A DNA stretch of 64,000 nucleotides, taken from contig KN832888.1 in NCBI GenBank assembly GCA_000827325.1, positions 720,069 through 784,068 on the forward strand. Reading direction: 5' to 3'. Shown piece by piece: positions 13,629 through 25,265 of this stretch. Position numbers and translations under genes: made by a program. The notes below the pieces were generated by a model. It was not told the origin of the DNA, did no database searches, and was given only the letters and a program-made list of their open reading frames with translations. How positions within the stretch are numbered: position 1 is the first letter of the stretch; every line of letters begins with the position of its first letter. Source of the stretch: Oidiodendron maius Zn. Taxonomy: Eukaryota > Ascomycota > Leotiomycetes > Myxotrichaceae.

Positions 13629-16600
13629 ATGCCTCCCCCACCGCATCAAAAACCCGAGAATGTGCTGAAGCGCGCCCATGAGCTGATGGGCGTCGGGCAG
13701 TCCCAGGCTGCCCTGATCCTCCTGCACGAGCATATCACGTCGAAGAGGTCTCGGAATGTTCCCATCGCGTCCCTGGAGCCGGTTATGCTCCTTCTAGTAG
13801 AGCAGTCCGTCGTGCAGAAGAAGGGCAAACTGGCAAAGGATGCCTTGTATCAGTACAAGAATATCAGTCAGAACACAAATGTTGCCACTATCGAGGTGAG
13901 CTAGAATTTTACCGTAATCCCTAAATGGATGAGATTGCTAACATCTGCGTCTACAGCTTGTCCTGAAGAAGTTCATCGAGTTGGCCGAAGAGAAAGTGAA
14001 AACGGCTCAGGCGGAAGCTGATGAGGCCCAGACAACCCTTGAGGCAGCTACTGCCAGTGTGGACGATCTCGAAGCTACTGAGACTCCGGAGTCTATCCTA
14101 CTATCCACCGTCTCGGGCGAACAGTCCCGGGATCGCACTGATCGTGCAATCGTCACGCCATGGCTGAAATTTTTGTGGGAGACGTACCGCACTGTTCTCG
14201 ACATCCTTCGAAACAATGCGAGACTGGAGATCATGTACCAGAGCACTGCTATGCAGGCTTTTGAGTTTTGCCAGAAGTATACGCGCAAGACCGAGTTCCG
14301 CAGGCTCTGCGAGCTGCTCCGAAATCATGTCCAGACCGCAGCCAAATACTCAGCCCAGATGCACGCTATTAACCTTAACGACCCAGATACGCTACAGCGC
14401 CATCTCGAGACCCGTTTTGAACAGCTGAATGTGGCCGTCGAGCTTGAGCTCTGGCAGGAGGCCTTCAGGAGTGTGGAGGATATTCACACTTTGCTCAACC
14501 TCAGCAAGCGTCCACCGAAGAACGTGATGATGGCGAACTACTATGAGAAGTTGACTCGTATCTTCTTGGTTGGAGAGAACTATCTATTCCACGCCGCTGC
14601 CTGGTCTAGATACTACAACCTGCTTCGCCAGTCCGCATCCATCGTCGCGTCAGGCCAAGGAAAGAAAGCGGACAACCCATCCACAACGGAGGCCGATCTT
14701 GTCAAGGCAGCTTCCTTTGTCCTCTTGTCTGCACTAGCTATTCCCGTGATAAGCACGTCTAGATCGCGCGGTGCTTTGGTTGATATTGACGAAGCCAAGA
14801 AGAACAAGAACTCTCGGCTCACAAATCTTCTTGGGATGGCTCAAGCCCCCACTCGTGCAGTCCTCTTCAAAGATGCTATGAGCAAAGGCCTCCTCAAGCG
14901 TGTTCGCCCTGAAATCCGAGAACTCTACAACATCCTTGAAGTTGACTTCCACCCCCTGTCCATTTGCCAGAAGATCTCCCCGATCTTAGCTCAAATTGGC
15001 GCCGATGCGGAGATGGAGAAGTATATTCTTCCTCTTCAACAGGTCATCCTGACCAGACTCTTCCAGCAGCTCTCTCAAGTCTACGAGACCGTCGATCTTA
15101 AATTTGTCGAAGATCTTGCCAAGTTCCCAGAACCATTCACCGTCAGTAGGGATACTATTGAAAAGTTTATCATGAATGGCAACAAAAAGGGAGACCTTGC
15201 CATCCGTATGGACTATGCTACTGGCGTCTTGAGCTTCGACACAGATGTTTTCTCTTCAACCAAAGCCACGCACGGCGGCTCTGGCGCTGGATCTGCGGAG
15301 AGTGAAACAAGCTCTGTCCAAAGACTCCAGAACACGCCGTCTGAAATTGTCCGAACCCAATTAACTCGTCTCGCAAAGTCTCTCTTCGTCACCTGCCAAT
15401 ATATCGATCCCTCATTCAATGAAGCAAGAATCAAAGCCCGAGACGCTGCCTATGCACGAGCTAGAGCAGGAGCAGAGCAGGAGCACGTTGACACTTTGTC
15501 TCGGAAGACAATCATCCAGAAGAGAAAGGAAGAGGCATCGGAGATCCAAGCACGTAAAGAAAAGGAAGACGCCACTCGGAAACGTATCAGAGCCGCTCAG
15601 ATTCAAGAAGCTGAAGACAAGCGCCTTGCTCAAGAGCAAAAGGAGCGCGAAGACAAGCGTCTCAAGGCAGAATTGGATCGCGTGCGCAAGGAAGAGCTCA
15701 AGAAGCAGATCGCTGATCTGAAGATGGGTCCCAAGGCTATTGATATTGATGAGGAAGATCTTGACAACCTTGATGGCAACCGCCTGCGTGCGATGAAGCT
15801 TGCCCAGTTGGAGCGGGAGAAGAATGACACCAACGAGAAGCTACGGGTCACTGGCAAGCGCATTGACCATCTTGAGCGCGCTTTTAGAAAGGAGGAAGCC
15901 AAGAGACTACCTGAGGATTATGCTGAGCAACGCGAGAAGGACTTGGCTGCCTACGAGAAGATAAAGGCTCAGACCCTGAAGGATGCCGAGGCCAAGCACA
16001 AAGAGAATGTCGAACTCAAGCACCGGTTGACGCGATTGGTTCCGTTCTATGAGTCCTTCCGAGAGTCGGTTCATGAGCGTAGACATGATGAATTTGAGAA
16101 GCGTCGTCGCGATGCTGAGAGGGAGCTTGAGAAGCAAATTGCATTGCGGACGAGAGAGTTCAAGGAGCGTAAGGCGCGTGAGAAGAGAGAGCGGGAGGAG
16201 CGCGAGAGGATCTTACGTGAGGAGGAAGAGCGTGCTGCGAAGGAAGCGGAGGAGAAGGCAGCAAAAGATGAGAAGAAGAGGCAGGAGTTGCAGGAGCTGA
16301 AGTCTATTCGTGAAAAAGAACGGAAAGAGGCAATGGAGATGGCTCTTCTACAAGAACGCAGAGCCGAGGAGGCTGCAAGGCGGAGAGCAGAGCAAAAAGA
16401 GCAGAAATTGGCCGTCCCTGCTAGGGCAGCTCCGATGGAGCGCAGCGAGTCGAGCGACCGACGAGCTCCTCTTCCTCTTGCCGGCGCAAAGGCTGGTGGA
16501 TGGAGAGAGAAGGAGAGATTGAAGGCGGAGGGCAAGGAACCATCAGCGCCAGCGCCAGTACCTACATCTGCACCTGTGAGAAACGAATCTCCAATGGCGC

Positions 16601-16920
16601 GTGCCTCGCCAATGGGACGTGCGGCTCCGATGGAGCGCACCGATTCAAGTGAACACCCATCTGGTCCACCCCGTCTGGCACTGGCTGGTGGAAAGTCCTC
16701 ATGGAGAGACAGGGAGGCTGCGAAGGCAGCAGGTGGCGAGGCACCTCAACGAGTCCCCTCATCATCTGGAGGAGTCCCCCTCGCACGTGGTCGATCAGGA
16801 CGAGACGACGACTCGCGTGAGGAGCCGCGGGCTTCTCCAGCGCAGTCATCAGGCGAAACCCTCAGGCCTTCCGGGTCCGCAGGGAAGTTTGTGCCTCCCC
16901 ACCTCCGTAATCGGTCCTGA
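13629..16920 (+). CDS. tif32: translation initiation factor eIF3 subunit a
   Basis: Two exons, 13629-13895 and 13957-16920, join in phase 0 ([16 protein letters not shown]) to give 1076 residues, close to other filamentous-fungal eIF3a. The N-terminus [22 protein letters not shown] is characteristic. Helical repeats and a PCI domain fill about residues 1-500 ([27 protein letters not shown] is the winged-helix part). Residues about 597-911 are an extremely charged Lys/Glu/Arg coiled coil, the part that reaches eIF3b/eIF3i/eIF3g. The tail carries two copies of a unit built on RAAPMER(S/T)(E/D)SS...LAGGxxxxWR(E/D)(K/R)E. eIF3a is the scaffold of eIF3 and helps load mRNA and the ternary complex on the 40S subunit. 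The start is the ATG at 13629; an upstream TTG in the same frame is not needed. Confidence 0.97.
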
Positions 16921-17157
16921 GTTTCGGGCTCTCATTTCTCCTCGGCGTTTTTGCTTTATTCCCTCTCTGTATCTAGTATCTCACGGTGGAATGTGGCGAG
17001 CAAGTATCAGGAACCCTGCTACATAGAATGAGAGAATAAAAAGAAGTGATGGTTACAATTATGTTTGTTTTTCGATGTGACAGGCAGATTGATCTCCCAT
17101 GCCTCATTGCCCGTATACGAGGATTCGGGTTTAGGGAAGCAAGCAGGACTGCACTGT

Positions 17158-17264
17158 CCCCCCCCCTAAATAAATGTAACAGTGGGTCTACAGAGCACAG
17201 ACATTCTAGCATACAAAACTCCCCGGCCAAGAGGGCCCACTATTACATTTATTTGGGGGGGGGG
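17158..17264. repeat. 29-bp inverted repeat with 49-bp loop
   Basis: The left arm (17158-17186) is C9-T-AAATAAATGTAACAGTGGG. The right arm (17236-17264) read on the other strand is C10-AAATAAATGTAATAGTGGG. Only two of 29 positions differ, and 49 bases separate the arms. Transcribed with the eIF3a 3' UTR, it would fold into a strong hairpin. It might instead be a very short MITE-like element, but I see no clear target-site duplication. Confidence 0.9.
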
Positions 17265-18400
17265 ATAGTAGCAGGAAAGAATAGTATTTCCGGCACCACG
17301 TCAATTTACATGGCTTTCGTATCTGCACAGCAGTGCATTGCATCTGGAGCCCCCAAAACTCTGGACCTGAAAAGCTGACTGCGGGGTTGCGGCAGATCGA
17401 GAGCGCCCCATGTAGGTTGTGCTAAACTTGGACCTTCAGCCTAATAAATTCTTTCAAATAGGTGTCGGGGCTATGCAGGCGGTAATAGCGCTGAAAGTAC
17501 CAGATACCTATCATTCAGCCCATCAACCCCATGTGTCAGCAGTTGATTCGTTGCCCTAAGTTCTTCTAAATACGCAGTAACAATTCTTTTTTTTTTTAAA
17601 CAGCAGTAAGCTTAACTTTGGTGACGAAGTAGCTGGTAGGGGCCGGCCCAAGGCAGAGAAAGTAAGCTCTTGTAGGCGGGATGCAGTCAATTGCCGTCCT
17701 CAGGGTTATTTTGCGGACAAGAATTTTCAGCCCTTCAGGGGTGCTCTATGTGGGTAATACTCAGCGAGTAGGCACAACACATAGCCCCTCCACATAAGGA
17801 AGCCGTGACCACGCACAAACCAGCTTCATGGCTCGACGAATCTCTTATCTGTCTGTGCGTTACGGAACATGCTTCTTTCAGGTCGGCTGCGGCCGGGTTC
17901 TCTATTCCCCCAACCGACCTTTCGCTTTTCTGATCAGTTTCAGCCGACCTCGTATTCAGAGGCTCGTGGCAGACACGCTGCTTCGAATCAGCGTCGTGCA
18001 GGCTCACCAAGGGTGAGATACGATGCCGCGGCCGCAATCATAGCATAGGAGGCTTTGGTGGCTGTCTCTGGGCCATCTCGTTGGCGGCTAAGGCTCGGGC
18101 GAGGTCCTGTGAGTGGCCGAGCGGCAGGAAGCTGGCGTGGCGTCCCTGCATATTTTTTGTTCACGTAAAGTATTGATTCCTTGCAGCTCATCTGGCTGCA
18201 CGACCTTCGTGCAGTGAACAGCGATGCCTCGCTTCTCGTCTGTACGAGGTGTTGTTCCTCTCAGCACGCTTCTGGAGGACTGCCCGCCTTCTCTTCCTTC
18301 TGAGCTAGTAATCGGCGTGAGAATTAAAATTTCTGGGTAGTACTAGCTGTGCCTTGGTCTGTAGGGTCTTCCTGCAGGCCGAGGTGCTGGGTTGATTTTG

Positions 18401-18416
18401 GGTCTAGATCTAGACC
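18401..18416. repeat. perfect 16-bp palindrome
   Basis: GGTCTAGA followed directly by its reverse complement TCTAGACC, about 0.9 kb before the WSC gene. Possibly a dimeric binding site; not assignable. Confidence 0.85.
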
Positions 18417-19182
18417 AACCTCACCGATATCACTAGGAGATCGGGCGATCGGACTCGTTCCTGACTAGCTCCCGCACGAAGCTCGTCGCTTATTTTCTCA
18501 GGGGGAGGCAGCGTTTGTTTTTGGGGACAACACGGCACAACGCTATGGCTATGTCATGGACTGCAATATGCGGGATACGAAAGTGATCGTACAGCTCCCG
18601 TGTGGTCTGTTCATCCCTTCATTTTCTGTTTCCTCCATCCTTGTCTAAAATGGCCTTTACATTTCCATAAGCCTGTGGCCCGATGCACTTGATCATAAAG
18701 CCACGGCCACAATGACAATGCTCCTACAGCGGTTCAGTACCATTCATGCGAGACTGAAGGAGATGGCTATGTTTTTGTTTATCTCCATCTCATTCCGGAC
18801 ACCTTGCTAGCATCAGTGTTAGCTACGCGGCTACAGAGGTCCGAGGGCTGGCTACACCCTTGCGCCCCAACTGCATGCCAAGGGTGCTCTCCAGCTGAAG
18901 TTTATTCTCCATGGTGGCCATCGTGTCTCCCTACGGCAGCTATCCTTGCAGGCGCCATGATCTTGTATCTAGCCAGTTGGAATCCGTTTGGGAGTCCGAG
19001 TCTTCCCAATGCAGACAGCGGCCTGGCCTAGACCGTCGGCTTCAAATTAATTTGGGCGGTGGCCTTCCGTCTTCACCTCCCCTTCGCAAGCCTCTTTCTA
19101 GATGGGCCAGCATCTTCACCTTTTTTCGTTACATGGCGGATCAGCCCTGTTTTACTGGGCTAACCGGCTGCCCCCAGACCTC

Positions 19183-19189
19183 TATATAA
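19183..19189 (+). promoter_or_regulatory. TATA box of the WSC gene
   Basis: TATATAA about 116 bases before the start codon, followed by a pyrimidine-rich stretch that could hold the transcription start. Position and sequence are typical of a TATA-type fungal promoter. Confidence 0.6.
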
Positions 19190-19304
19190 CCAGACTGCCC
19201 TTTCTCAATTCCATCTACTCTCAAGCGCTCTACAGTCATATTGCTGTCGCTTATGTCAATTGTCATTCACTTTACACTTCGTACAGGACATACATCTGTT
19301 CGTG

Positions 19305-21264
19305 ATGATTAGCCTCAGAGCTTTCATTACTGCTTCGGCAGCTGTCACCCTCATAGCAGGTGTGACTGCCGGGCCTGTTGTCCAGCGTAATGAAGAGCCT
19401 CCTCAGCCAGCTTGCACCAGCCCTTTCCAGCCATTTGTTTATGCCGGTTGCTTCTCGGATCCTAGTAGTCCAAGAGGTCTGCTCTATGATTCTGGCCTCC
19501 CGACTCAGAACATGACAGTGGAGATTTGTGTTGCCTTCTGCAAAGGTACTGTTTGCGGCCCCAATACGCGTGTGTTGTCTGACATGTATAGGTAATGAGT
19601 ATAAGTATGCTGGCCTCGAATACTACGGCGAATGTTTCTGCGGCGCCTCTGTTAATGGAGTCCAGCTGCCAGAGAGCTCTTGTTCGTATCCTTGCACAGG
19701 AAACGCGTCCGAGATTTGCGGCGGGAATGATATTATCTCCATCTATCAGGACCCCACGTTCCCTGCGGTGGATAACACTACTATCTCTGACTATCAGCTC
19801 TTGGGATGCTACTCGGAAGGAACATCTGGCCGATCATTGGCATGGAGGCAAGATCAACTCAGCACGTCTAGCTTGACAGTTGAAGAGTGTCTCTTTGCTT
19901 GCAAGGACGGCGGTTACGACTATGCTGGTGTTGAGTTTGCGCAGGAGTGTTACTGCGGTGTGGTCCTGGGCAATGGAACTACTCTTATTGACTCGTCCAC
20001 TTGTGATATGGCCTGCACAGGAGATTCTTCCGAAATTTGTGGAGGCAGTTCAGCTCTTGACTTGTATGTCGCTACAGATTTAGGATCTGATCAGCCGTGC
20101 GGATATACCTCTACCACGACTACTTCCACGACTACCACAACATCCTCCAGCACTTCGACCTCATCATCCACGACGTCTACAACAACGACCTCCCCGACAA
20201 CTTCTTCCACGACGTCTACAACGACTTCCTCGACAACTTCTTCCTCGACAACTTCTTCCACGACTACGTCATCCACGACTACTTCATCCACGACTACTTC
20301 ATCTACGACTTCCTCATCCACGACCACTTCGACTACTTCTACTACTTCTACTTCCTCCACGACTACTTCTTGCCCAACTACGACTACTTCGACGACCACT
20401 ACGACTTCACCTACCACCACGACAACACCGACGTCAACCAAGACTACAGCTTCCCTATGCACAAAGACAATCACCGAGACTCCAACTCCAACTTGTGAGT
20501 ACAAGTGTGGAAATTGGTGCTCGCATCCTCTCCCGCCGTTCAATAACGAGGGTGATTGCTTGAAGGCCGTCTCGGCATGCTCTATCCAAGTCGCATCATG
20601 CTTCCTTGAAGCGGGATTCCCAGGTAGCTTGGAGTGCTTCGAGTTTTCTCAATGGTGCGAGTCAGTATCATCTTATTGCGGTTACTACTGCCCTGGCAAT
20701 GGTTGCTCCCTTGGAGGCTGCAAATCCAAGTGGCCCCCGTCCGGAGGATCTCCACCACCTTACACTATCACGACTTCAGTCTACACCTGTACACCAACCA
20801 CAACTACTCAGTCAACTACTACTCATAAACCCACTACTACAACATGCGTTCCAGTCCCCACATGTTCCAACATATGTACGCAGCCAAACAACCCTCAAAA
20901 AGGGTATGGCACCTCTTCGCCCGTTGGCGGCATCCCAATTCCGTGCCTGACTTGCAACAATATCCAATCCGACTACAATAACGGTAACTGTTTCAAGCTC
21001 TACTCCAACTCTGATTCATCCAAGTGCCCATCTTACCAGCGCTCCGGTTGCGGCCAGGGATGCAAAGATGCTTGTGACAGTCAGTACCAGAGCTGCATGG
21101 ATAACTACGCACAAGGGTGCAAGAACAAAAATTGGAACGGGCCTGTCACTGATACGTACCAGTCCGCAAGCCAGAAGTGCTATAACCAATGGAATGACTG
21201 CTGTTCTGTGAACCAGAAAGTGTCGGGTAATGGTAGATGCAACGATTGGAATTGGGGATGGTAA
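19305..21264 (+). CDS. secreted WSC-domain, Ser/Thr-rich wall protein with Cys-rich tail
   Basis: Exons 19305-19545 and 19592-21264 give 637 residues; the 46-nt intron joins CK|GNEYKYAG inside the first WSC domain and keeps all its cysteines. Residues 1-22 are a signal peptide (hydrophobic FITASAAVTLIAGVTAG). Two WSC domains follow, at about 46-133 (YAGCFSD...GECFCG...CTGNASEICGG) and 148-240 (LLGCYSEG...QECYCG...CTGDSSEICGG). Residues 253-369 are nearly pure Ser/Thr in TTTSST-type repeats, expected to be heavily O-mannosylated. The last 270 residues hold two Cys-rich blocks split by a second short Thr-rich linker, ending WNWGW. I see no transmembrane helix or GPI signal at the C-terminus, unlike yeast Wsc sensors, so it is probably secreted or wall-bound. 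WSC domains are thought to bind carbohydrate. The two Cys-rich blocks are not ones I recognise. Confidence 0.9.
20107..20455 (+). repeat. ACT/ACG/TCC-type triplet repeat coding for Ser/Thr linker
   Basis: Degenerate trinucleotide repeats (ACT, ACG, TCC, TCG) encode the Ser/Thr linker. They leave long spurious frames open in the other frames, including an antisense Val-rich frame. The tract is likely to vary in length between strains. Confidence 0.85.
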
Positions 21265-21587
21265 TGTAGTAAAAGACATGTAGATCTCTAGTTGATCGTA
21301 CATCTGTGGAACTTCCCATACAAAATTCAAAGGAGGGCATAATGGATAAAATAATTAGGCAATCTAAACGGCTCTTGCAACTCGCCTTCTGCACAAGCCA
21401 TGCTAATATAACACTCTCCGGACGATATACTTAAGTTCATGGGACACATTCTATTCCACTATTCCTGAAAACTCGTAATCATGTCTTGTCTACCGCAAAT
21501 CTCTACAGTAATGCTCCAAAAGCTCCGTTGCCTCCGCCCCGTATATAATTATGATCAACCGCAGATTTATCCAGTCAAAAGTAACCA
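21265..21587. other. convergent 3' region
   Basis: AT-rich space between the convergent WSC gene and the minus-strand conserved gene. Nothing else seen. Confidence 0.6.
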
Positions 21588-22814
21588 TTACGCCCCGACA
21601 GCTTCTGCCTGGGCAACAAGTCTAGCTCGCCATCCATTGCACACCTCTTCAAACCCCCCCACCACATCTCCACACACTCCCGCACACTCTCTCGCACTTA
21701 GTCGTTCAGACCAATTTCCACGCTTCAGCCACCGCTCTCCTTCTTCTCGCGCGTCTTCTTCCTTGCGCATCTCAGCGACCAGTTCACGAGCACTGCGTAA
21801 ACGGCGTGTTGCTGTAGTAGTGGTCTGTCGAGACATGTGCAGCGTGTCGGAGAGATAGTTAAGAGTCTGTATCAAGTCTGTGGTTAGGCCGTGTAGCTGA
21901 TCTAAGGAGTTGAAAGCGGCAGTCGTTGGACGAGGTATGGACTCGCCCAGTGTGACGAGGAGTGGCATCAGGTCATTGACAAACTCTTCATCCGGAGGCA
22001 CTGATAGGGGAGCAAAGACAGGGTACGCCAAGGACTGTAGAAGGCGAGTTTGGTGCAGGAGATGTGATGATAATGCGGCGTGTGCCGTAATAAGTCTTGA
22101 TGTACGGTCAGTAACGGCAGTGCCAGAGTTGTATAAAGAGAGATCGTACCTTGTAGCACCGCCTTCCACCCCAGACTGCCCTCCTAGGTCCTTCAGCCCA
22201 TCCACTACCCGCTTCACGACGTTATCTTGCTCCCCTCCTGTGCTCTCCGTCCCCCGCCGAGCCAGACTCTCGACCATGTCCATCCTAGACACCAGCCCCG
22301 GCGGCATCCCTGGCGAGTCCATATCTGAGCCTCCCCCATAATCACTGCCATCATAATCACTAGGCCGTCTTTGATGCCTGCCTGAACTGGGGGCAGCCAA
22401 GCTGGTGGGTTTAGGAGCCTCTTGATGCGCCCGCGAAGACGTAGCATCCATGCCATTATCCCTAACTACGTCTCCTTCTCTTTCTTCATCGCCTTCCTCT
22501 TCCTCCTGACCAGCTTCTTGGAAATTCATATCTGGCTCCTCGTCATCCTCATCCTCGGCCCAAGCATCCGCCAGTTCGTCCGCAAGGCTCCCCAGACCAT
22601 TAGAAGGCGCCGCGCCACTGCTACCAAAGGGATCCTGACTGGAGGAGCCTGACCGGTGAAAGCTCTGTCGTTTGGGAGTGGTGGGTGAGTAGAGGGATGA
22701 TTTGGAATGCCGCCTGGAGTCCGAACCGTTGCCATTTGCAAGAGGCGTCGCAAATGACAAGTCATTCTTCGACGTGCGCCGGCTATGCCTTGGCGTCTTT
22801 GGCGATGAAGGCAT
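21588..22814 (-). CDS. conserved fungal protein of unknown function
   Basis: The frame is open from ATG at 22814 to TAA at 21588 (408 codons), but I infer a 54-nt intron at 22149-22096: donor AAG|GTACGA, branch TTACTGAC, acceptor CAAG. Removing it joins GGAT to RLITAHAALSSHLLHQTR and gives 390 residues; without it the protein gains 18 unconserved-looking residues. The N-terminal third is Ser/Arg-rich and basic (PSSPKTPRHSRR, SPTTPKRQSF), with candidate phosphorylation sites. An acidic patch follows (DAWAEDEDDEEPD). The C-terminal 190 residues are predicted helical (LMPLLVTLGESIPRPTTAAFNSLDQL, then LSDTLHMSRQTTTTATRRLRSARELVAEMRKEEDARE) and look like a coiled-coil adaptor. I recognise the style as a conserved ascomycete protein but not a named family. 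Confidence 0.8.
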   Translation of the reverse strand: MPSSPKTPRHSRRTSKNDLSFATPLANGNGSDSRRHSKSSLYSPTTPKRQSFHRSGSSSQDPFGSSGAAPSNGLGSLADELADAWAEDEDDEEPDMNFQEAGQEEEEGDEEREGDVVRDNGMDATSSRAHQEAPKPTSLAAPSSGRHQRRPSDYDGSDYGGGSDMDSPGMPPGLVSRMDMVESLARRGTESTGGEQDNVVKRVVDGLKDLGGQSGVEGGATRYDLSLYNSGTAVTDRTSRLITAHAALSSHLLHQTRLLQSLAYPVFAPLSVPPDEEFVNDLMPLLVTLGESIPRPTTAAFNSLDQLHGLTTDLIQTLNYLSDTLHMSRQTTTTATRRLRSARELVAEMRKEEDAREEGERWLKRGNWSERLSARECAGVCGDVVGGFEEVCNGWRARLVAQAEAVGA

Positions 22815-23417
22815 TTTGGACGGCGAGATCTCAATACGATATTTGATGTCTTGTTCCTTGGGACGGACCTGCCGGCCCCTTATATCCCCACTCTATCTTC
22901 TTGTGTAATCTCCCTCTCTATCCCTGTGTATGGATTCGAGATAAACCCTTGACTGGAACCTCGTTGACGGGGACGATCAAGAGATCTGTGTGATCGCGTT
23001 GGAGGCGTCGTGCCGAGTGCGCGTCGTTCCCGTTTTTTGTTGATGTTATATATTATTCATGGCCTTAGTGAGAAAGCCTGTCGATAATGCATTCGTGCAC
23101 AGGCAGTTTTTCGCGATTGGGTAGACTTGATGATCCCAGCCCGTTGTACAACATATGTGACGGACGACAAGTCAATAGACACCGTCTGACCGCTACCTTC
23201 TATAATTCTTTTGTTCTGTTGTATGACGAGCGATATTTCGACTGCTTTTTTTTACATTGACTCCTCTTCGCTGCCCTGGAGTCGTATCAGGTGGGGGGGA
23301 GCCATATTAGACAAATCTAAAGTCAATATTCCCCCACTATATATTTTTATCACGACATCCAAACGTGTGACCAAGACATCGATAGAGATCACACTCACCC
23401 GCCCGATACCCCTCAAG
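22815..23417. promoter_or_regulatory. divergent promoter region, unknown gene / NatB
   Basis: 603 bases between two divergent starts. A TATATATTTTT stretch at 23338-23348 lies about 75 bases before the NatB start codon and could serve as its TATA element. No other motif stands out. Confidence 0.5.
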
Positions 23418-24040
23418 ATGACCTCCTTACGCCCCTTCCAGGCAACAGATGTGTTTAGATTCAACCCCACCAATCTAGACCCTCTGACTGAAACCTATGA
23501 TCTCAACTTCTACTTCTCCTACCTGGCCCGCTGGCCGCACCTCTTCAACGTCGCCGAGGGCCAAGATGGCACCATCGATGCCTACAGTATAGTTTATTTT
23601 CTCCTAAATTCGACACGAAGCTTACATATTCTGTAGTGATGGGCAAACTCGAGTCCTCGCCTTCTTATGTACAGTACAGCGAGCATTACCTCCCATTTCA
23701 CGCGCACATCACTGCCCTTACAGTTGCACCTCATGCCCGGCGTCTAGGTCTCGCGCGCACCCTATCCCAATCTCTCGAGCGCAGTGGTGATGAGTACGAT
23801 GCCTGGTTTGTGGACCTGTTTGTGAGGAAGAGTAATACCATCGCGCAGGCTCTATATAGGGGAATGGGTTACAGTGTATACAGGAAAGTTGTTGACTATT
23901 ATAGCGACGACCCTACAGACCCGTCAAAGCATGGGGAAGATGCCTTTGATATGCGGAAGCCTTTGAAAAGGGATAAGGATTTAAATCATATTAGGGAGAA
24001 TGGTGAGGATTTTGCAGTGGACCCGAACGACGTTTGGTGA
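23418..24040 (+). CDS. nat3: NatB N-terminal acetyltransferase catalytic subunit (Naa20)
   Basis: Exons 23418-23586 and 23637-24040 give 190 residues; the 50-nt intron splits an ATG codon (A|TG) to read DAYMMGKLESS. The N-terminus MTSLRPFQATDVFRFNPTNLDPLTE is the hallmark of Naa20. The GNAT acetyl-CoA site is seen as ITALTVAPHARRLGLARTL, and the rest of the fold as DLFVRKSNTIAQALYRGMGY. The C-terminus DAFDMRKPLKRDKD is also typical. NatB acetylates nascent proteins that start Met-Asp, Met-Glu, Met-Asn or Met-Gln, with the auxiliary subunit Naa25 on the ribosome. It converges with the ATP synthase delta gene, with about 1.2 kb between their stop codons. Confidence 0.96.
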
Positions 24041-25265
24041 GGTTCAGGGCTCAAGGGCAAGATATCAACATTCAGATCAGAAAGAGCATCCGAGACTTCG
24101 TCCATGAGCTGTGCCAGGCAAAGGTACAATACAATGATGACAGCATATGTTGCTTGCAGCATCAGTAAGTCAGATTCTCGCTACTAGCGAGCTGGCTTGA
24201 GGAGAAGTCACGCAAGAAGCTTTTGACAGAGATGATATACGGAGTTTTATGTGAAATTCTGTGTACTCCAGCTTCGCAGCGCCACTAAATTCCACCAAAA
24301 AGACGATAGAGACCGGAAAATCAAATACTTTAATATAGAACTAGATACTACTGCAACAAGAATGTCTGCCAGATTATAAAACGCTCTGAGAAATTCAGAT
24401 CCGTCTACTTGGACTTATTTCGCGAACCCGCTACTCCACGTTCCTCTCCTCCTGCCATCGCTCATGATTCTCACTCCACCCTTCTACTAGCTTTCAGTTC
24501 TTGTTAGGGATGAGGATACTATTCATTGTGCGATTTTGCGATGTACATTGAGCATTACCTTTGAGGCTGGACCTTACTTCCTCACCCCTACTTTGAGACC
24601 GAAGGTCTCTGATATGCGACTAAACCCTTCACGTGTGGCGCCCAAGCTTTGTTTCTGAAAGATTGGACGAAAATTAAGTGCGAATAGGAGTGTAACAAGA
24701 CCAACGGTATGCTGTGGCTCACTTCCAGGTTCAAAACATAAGACAAAAGCGGGCTTCTAGGAGATACGAGTGCAATCAACTCTTTTTGGCTCGACGACAA
24801 ACCTCACTCCAGTGGCACAAGATCCGACGAAAGAATTTCATATCTAAACAAGACAGGCAAAACCCCTTTATGTTGATCGAGGGTAAACCTCATTTTCTAG
24901 CCCATTTTAGTATAGATTCGGCGGTGACATGCTACAAAATATCTCTTGTTTGACTCGGGGCTTTAACGATATATCAGACGAAGGGAGCGTTGTCGATATT
25001 GAGACATGCAACAAAAACTCGTACCGGTTGGGGTGTACGACAAGGAGAAACTATCTGCCTTTAAGATAGGCAGCCGAAAGAGGGTGGCCAGAAAATATGC
25101 CTAATGCAAAGGCCACATAATGACGGTGGCCGACGTAGTGCCACAAATTAGATATCCAATGGAATGAACAGTTTCCATGGATATGGGATTTTATAGGATG
25201 CATTTAAGACACATGATATACATAGCCCTTCTCTATAGTTGGTCACTCCACGCCAACGCTTTCCT
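24041..25265. other. 1.2-kb convergent intergenic region
   Basis: 3' flanks of NatB and ATP synthase delta. Short frames only (up to 79 codons), AT-rich in parts. No gene, repeat or RNA recognised. Confidence 0.6.

Larger units (their letters stand above)
16921..19304. other. 2.4-kb gene-free region
   Basis: No supportable gene; the frames of 60-110 codons here lack family features. It includes the eIF3a 3' flank, an inverted repeat at 17158-17264, a T11 run near 17587-17597, a 16-bp palindrome at 18401-18416, and the promoter of the WSC protein with a TATA box. Confidence 0.6.

Noticed and set aside
16071-16640. 189-codon Ser/Arg-rich antisense frame in eIF3a
   Set aside because: Shadow of the Lys/Glu/Arg-rich coiled-coil coding sequence.
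17158-17264. Calling the inverted repeat a MITE
   Set aside because: No target-site duplication seen and only 107 bases; left as an inverted repeat.
20091-20543. 150-codon Val-rich antisense frame and Asp/His/Tyr-rich sense frame in the WSC gene
   Set aside because: Both are other-frame readings of the Ser/Thr triplet repeats.
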